This document shows positions 14,646 to 16,478 of a stretch of 16,478 bases of DNA, one piece after another. Position 1 is the first letter of the stretch; each line of letters opens with the position of its first letter. The position numbers and the translations under genes are program-made. The stretch is from Vicinamibacteria bacterium (GTDB lineage Bacteria; Acidobacteriota; Vicinamibacteria; Vicinamibacterales; UBA2999): assembly GCA_025938035.1 (NCBI GenBank), contig JAICQE010000098.1:1-16478 (forward strand), written 5' to 3'. Under the pieces are notes generated by a model. The model made no database searches. It had not been told where the DNA came from and saw only the letters and a list, made by a program, of their open reading frames with translations.

Positions 14646-16278
14646 GCAGCTTTCCTTCCTGTGCAATGAGCGCGGCCAGTGCTTCGGCGCGCGAGCAGAT
14701 CTGAAACTCGATCCAGTCGCCGGGCGCAAGCTGCGCGGCGAGCGGAAGATCGGCGGAGATGACCGTCGCCATCTGCGGATACCCGCCGGTCGTCTGCCGA
14801 TCGGCCATCAACAGGATCGGCTCTCCCGAAGCGGGAACCTGGATGGCGCCGGCAAAGGTGGCGTCCGAGATCATCTCGCGATCGGGCAGACGGACCACGC
14901 GCGGGCCAGCGAGGCGATAACCCATGCGATCCGACTGGGTCGCAACGTGGAAGCGGCTTCGCACGAGGCACTCGAACGCCTCTGCCGGGAAAAAATCATC
15001 CTGCGGACCTGGCAGCACCCGCACCCGTACGCCGCCATGCGCCGAGGTCGTCGACAGATCGACGGCAGCCCGGCGGGCCGGCGGCCTGCGCGCGCCGACC
15101 GGGACTCGATCTCCGGCGGCGAGCGGACGCCCGTCGAGGCCGCCAATGCCGGTCAGCGCATGTGTCGCGCGGCTGCCGAGCACGGGCGCGACCGCGATGC
15201 CGCCGTCGATCGCCACATAGGCGCGTGAGCCCTTGCGGCGCTGACCGGCATGCAGCACACTTCCCCGCCGCGCGCGCACCGGCCGGGCCAATGGCACTGG
15301 GACGGCATCGTGTGTCGCGCCGAGATCGGCGCCCGTTACGACGAACGTTGCATCGCTATCGAACCGCAACTCGAGTCCCGCGAAGGTCACTTCGATCGTC
15401 GCCGCGTCGGGGTCGTTCCCGGCGAGCGCGTTGGCGAGCCGGTGCGACACGATGTCGAGCGCTCCACCGACCGGAACGCCGCTCGATTGGTGGCCCCATC
15501 GGCCGCGGTCCTGGATCGTCGTCAACAGGCCGGGACGAAGAATCGTGATCGTCCGGTCCGAGTGCGGGGTCCGGCTGAAGCCGGACGCTACGACAGGGAC
15601 TGACAACGGTACGTAGTGTCCGGCTTCAGCCGGACCTTGGCGTGACGCCGGAACGAACCGCACCGTATCGCCCGGCGCAAGGACGGAGGGCGGCATGCGC
15701 TGTGGATCGAAGAGGCGCAGTCGCGTTCGACCGATGATCTGCCAGCCGCCCGGCGAAGCGCGCGGATAGACAGCCGTCTGTGCACCGGCGATCCCTACCG
15801 AACCGGCCTCGACGCGCGGCCGGGGCGTGGCGCGCCGCGGCATTGCGATCTCGCGCGGCACCGATCCGAGGTACGCAAAACCTGGCAGGAAGCCGAGCAT
15901 GTAGACGCGATACTCGACGCCCGCGTGGCGCGCGATCACATCCTCGGGGCGCAGGCCGGCAAAGGCAGCGACGTCGGCCAGATCAGGCCCGGCATCTCCG
16001 CCGTACACCACCGGAACGTCAATCGTGCGGCCGTGCGTTGTCGCGGGCGCCGCGCCGGCGGCCCGCACGACCAGATCGCGGAGATGGAGGACGTCGAGCC
16101 GCAACGGGTCGAAGTAGACGGCGACCGATCGATATGTCGACACCACGTCGCGCACGCCGGGGATCGCCTGGCCTCGTATCGCGCCGGCGACGGCGATCGC
16201 CCGAGCGTTGACCGCCGGGTCGATGCCGCCGTCGAGCTCGAGCAGCAGCGCGGAATCGCCAGCCTCCCTGAGGATCAT
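14632..16278 (-). CDS. pxpBC: Fused 5-oxoprolinase subunits PxpB-PxpC (KipI-KipA), 548 aa
   Basis: In bacteria PxpA, PxpB and PxpC together hydrolyse 5-oxoproline (pyroglutamate) to glutamate with ATP. Here residues 1-211 form a full PxpB/KipI domain (DSALLLEL, YMLGFLPGFAYLG at 126-138, VGIAGAQTAVYPRASPGGWQ at 161-180, IIGRT). Residues about 243-545 form PxpC/KipA (ILRPGLLTTIQDRGRWGHQ at 246-264, GVPVGGALD, VLPGPQDDFF, RMGYRLAGP). PxpA is not in the window. Separate pxpB and pxpC genes are the common form; fusions are known. The linker at about 213-238 (PAEAGHYVPLSVPVV, ASGFSRTP) is encoded by an inverted REP-like pair. ATG at 16278 lies 20 bp after the mpl stop; Shine-Dalgarno weak. In Bacillus the same subunits (KipI, KipA) also control a sporulation kinase, irrelevant here. 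Confidence 0.92.
   Translation of the reverse strand: MILREAGDSALLLELDGGIDPAVNARAIAVAGAIRGQAIPGVRDVVSTYRSVAVYFDPLRLDVLHLRDLVVRAAGAAPATTHGRTIDVPVVYGGDAGPDLADVAAFAGLRPEDVIARHAGVEYRVYMLGFLPGFAYLGSVPREIAMPRRATPRPRVEAGSVGIAGAQTAVYPRASPGGWQIIGRTRLRLFDPQRMPPSVLAPGDTVRFVPASRQGPAEAGHYVPLSVPVVASGFSRTPHSDRTITILRPGLLTTIQDRGRWGHQSSGVPVGGALDIVSHRLANALAGNDPDAATIEVTFAGLELRFDSDATFVVTGADLGATHDAVPVPLARPVRARRGSVLHAGQRRKGSRAYVAIDGGIAVAPVLGSRATHALTGIGGLDGRPLAAGDRVPVGARRPPARRAAVDLSTTSAHGGVRVRVLPGPQDDFFPAEAFECLVRSRFHVATQSDRMGYRLAGPRVVRLPDREMISDATFAGAIQVPASGEPILLMADRQTTGGYPQMATVISADLPLAAQLAPGDWIEFQICSRAEALAALIAQEGKLLAAG
15569..15636. repeat. Inverted REP-like pair inside pxpBC, at the fusion junction
   Basis: gtccggctgaagccggacgc (15569-15588, followed by tacg) and, inverted, cgtagtgtccggcttcagcc (15612-15631, followed by ggacc). 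Same units as at 7541-7609, again head-to-head, with a 19-bp centre. Here they are within a reading frame and code for the linker between the PxpB and PxpC domains without breaking it. Confidence 0.9.
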
Positions 16279-16298
16279 GGTCGAAATGGACCGGCGTC

Positions 16299-16478
16299 CT
16301 AAGACGCGGCGTGATCGCGACGAGCGTCCGGGCCCGCCGACAGGGCATCGAGCAGCCGGCGATGGATGCCGCCAAAGCCACCGTTCGACATCAGCACGAC
16401 GACATCACCGTCGCGATGTTCGTCGACGATGGTCCGGATGATCACGTCGTTGTCGGGCAGGTGGCGGGCGCGCTGCCC
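16299..16478 (-). CDS. mpl: Mpl, UDP-MurNAc:murein tripeptide ligase (C-terminal 59 residues; runs off the right edge)
   Basis: Mpl joins the recycled tripeptide L-Ala-gamma-D-Glu-meso-DAP to UDP-MurNAc in the cytoplasm, returning cell-wall fragments to synthesis. Only the end is visible: IIRTIVDEHRDGDVVVLMSNGGFGGIHRRLLDAL, given here as separate parts; VVLMSNGGFGGIH is the distinctive C-terminal signature of Mpl, where MurC has a different ending. The stop is TAG at 16301-16299. Neighbours murB and murA on the same strand agree with the assignment. MurC is the alternative but fits the tail less well. Confidence 0.85.
   Translation of the reverse strand, partial: GQRARHLPDNDVIIRTIVDEHRDGDVVVLMSNGGFGGIHRRLLDALSAGPDARRDHAAS

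Noticed and set aside
14423..14971. Frame starting from the ATGA overlap after pxpBC
   Set aside because: It gives a Pro/Ser/Arg-rich shadow; MurB homology runs in another frame from the first residues on.

Overview
This is a GC-rich, densely coded bacterial chromosome segment with 13 protein genes, two of them cut by the window edges, and one tRNA. Several families point to an Acidobacteriota member, probably Vicinamibacteria: a TIGR03435 protein, a TIGR03436 (Acidobacterial VWFA) protein, a secreted protein of the DGKPDLSGVW type, and a dispersed palindrome with core GTCCGGCTGAAGCCGGAC. The lineage is an inference from family content; there is no rRNA or marker phylogeny here.

Left edge (1-1331, minus strand): the N-terminal part of a PfkA-type 6-phosphofructokinase, a tRNA-Ala(CGC) with encoded CCA and the G3:U70 identity pair, and a small hypothetical protein with one C-terminal membrane segment. 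Plus strand, 1407-9891: a small GlsB/YeaQ-type membrane protein; then a tightly packed run of a PHP phosphoesterase with a degenerate PolX polymerase half, a DUF2723 GT-C glycosyltransferase, a LolA-like lipoprotein carrier and a secretin with its own lipobox. The joints overlap by 14 bp, are spaced by 10 bp, and overlap by 14 bp. A spacer with inverted REP-like repeats follows, then a secreted TIGR03435 protein and a secreted DGKPDLSGVW-type protein. A short relic of a winged-helix regulator lies between those last two genes.

Minus strand, 9967-16478 (read right to left): the C-terminus of Mpl (murein tripeptide ligase), a fused 5-oxoprolinase PxpB-PxpC, MurB, MurA, a secreted VWA-domain protein, and a Tat-exported TIM-barrel sugar isomerase/epimerase-like protein. 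Mpl, MurB and MurA form a peptidoglycan precursor and recycling cluster, with the oxoprolinase fusion between mpl and murB.

The most notable points are: MurA has Asp where most bacteria have the fosfomycin-target Cys. A REP-like inverted repeat sits in frame exactly at the PxpB/PxpC fusion junction. The PHP protein keeps all its PHP metal ligands but has lost two of three polymerase aspartates and the N-terminal PolX domain. A lipid-anchored secretin overlaps the gene for the carrier that could deliver it to the outer membrane. I found no CRISPR array, insertion sequence, prophage or obvious defence system.
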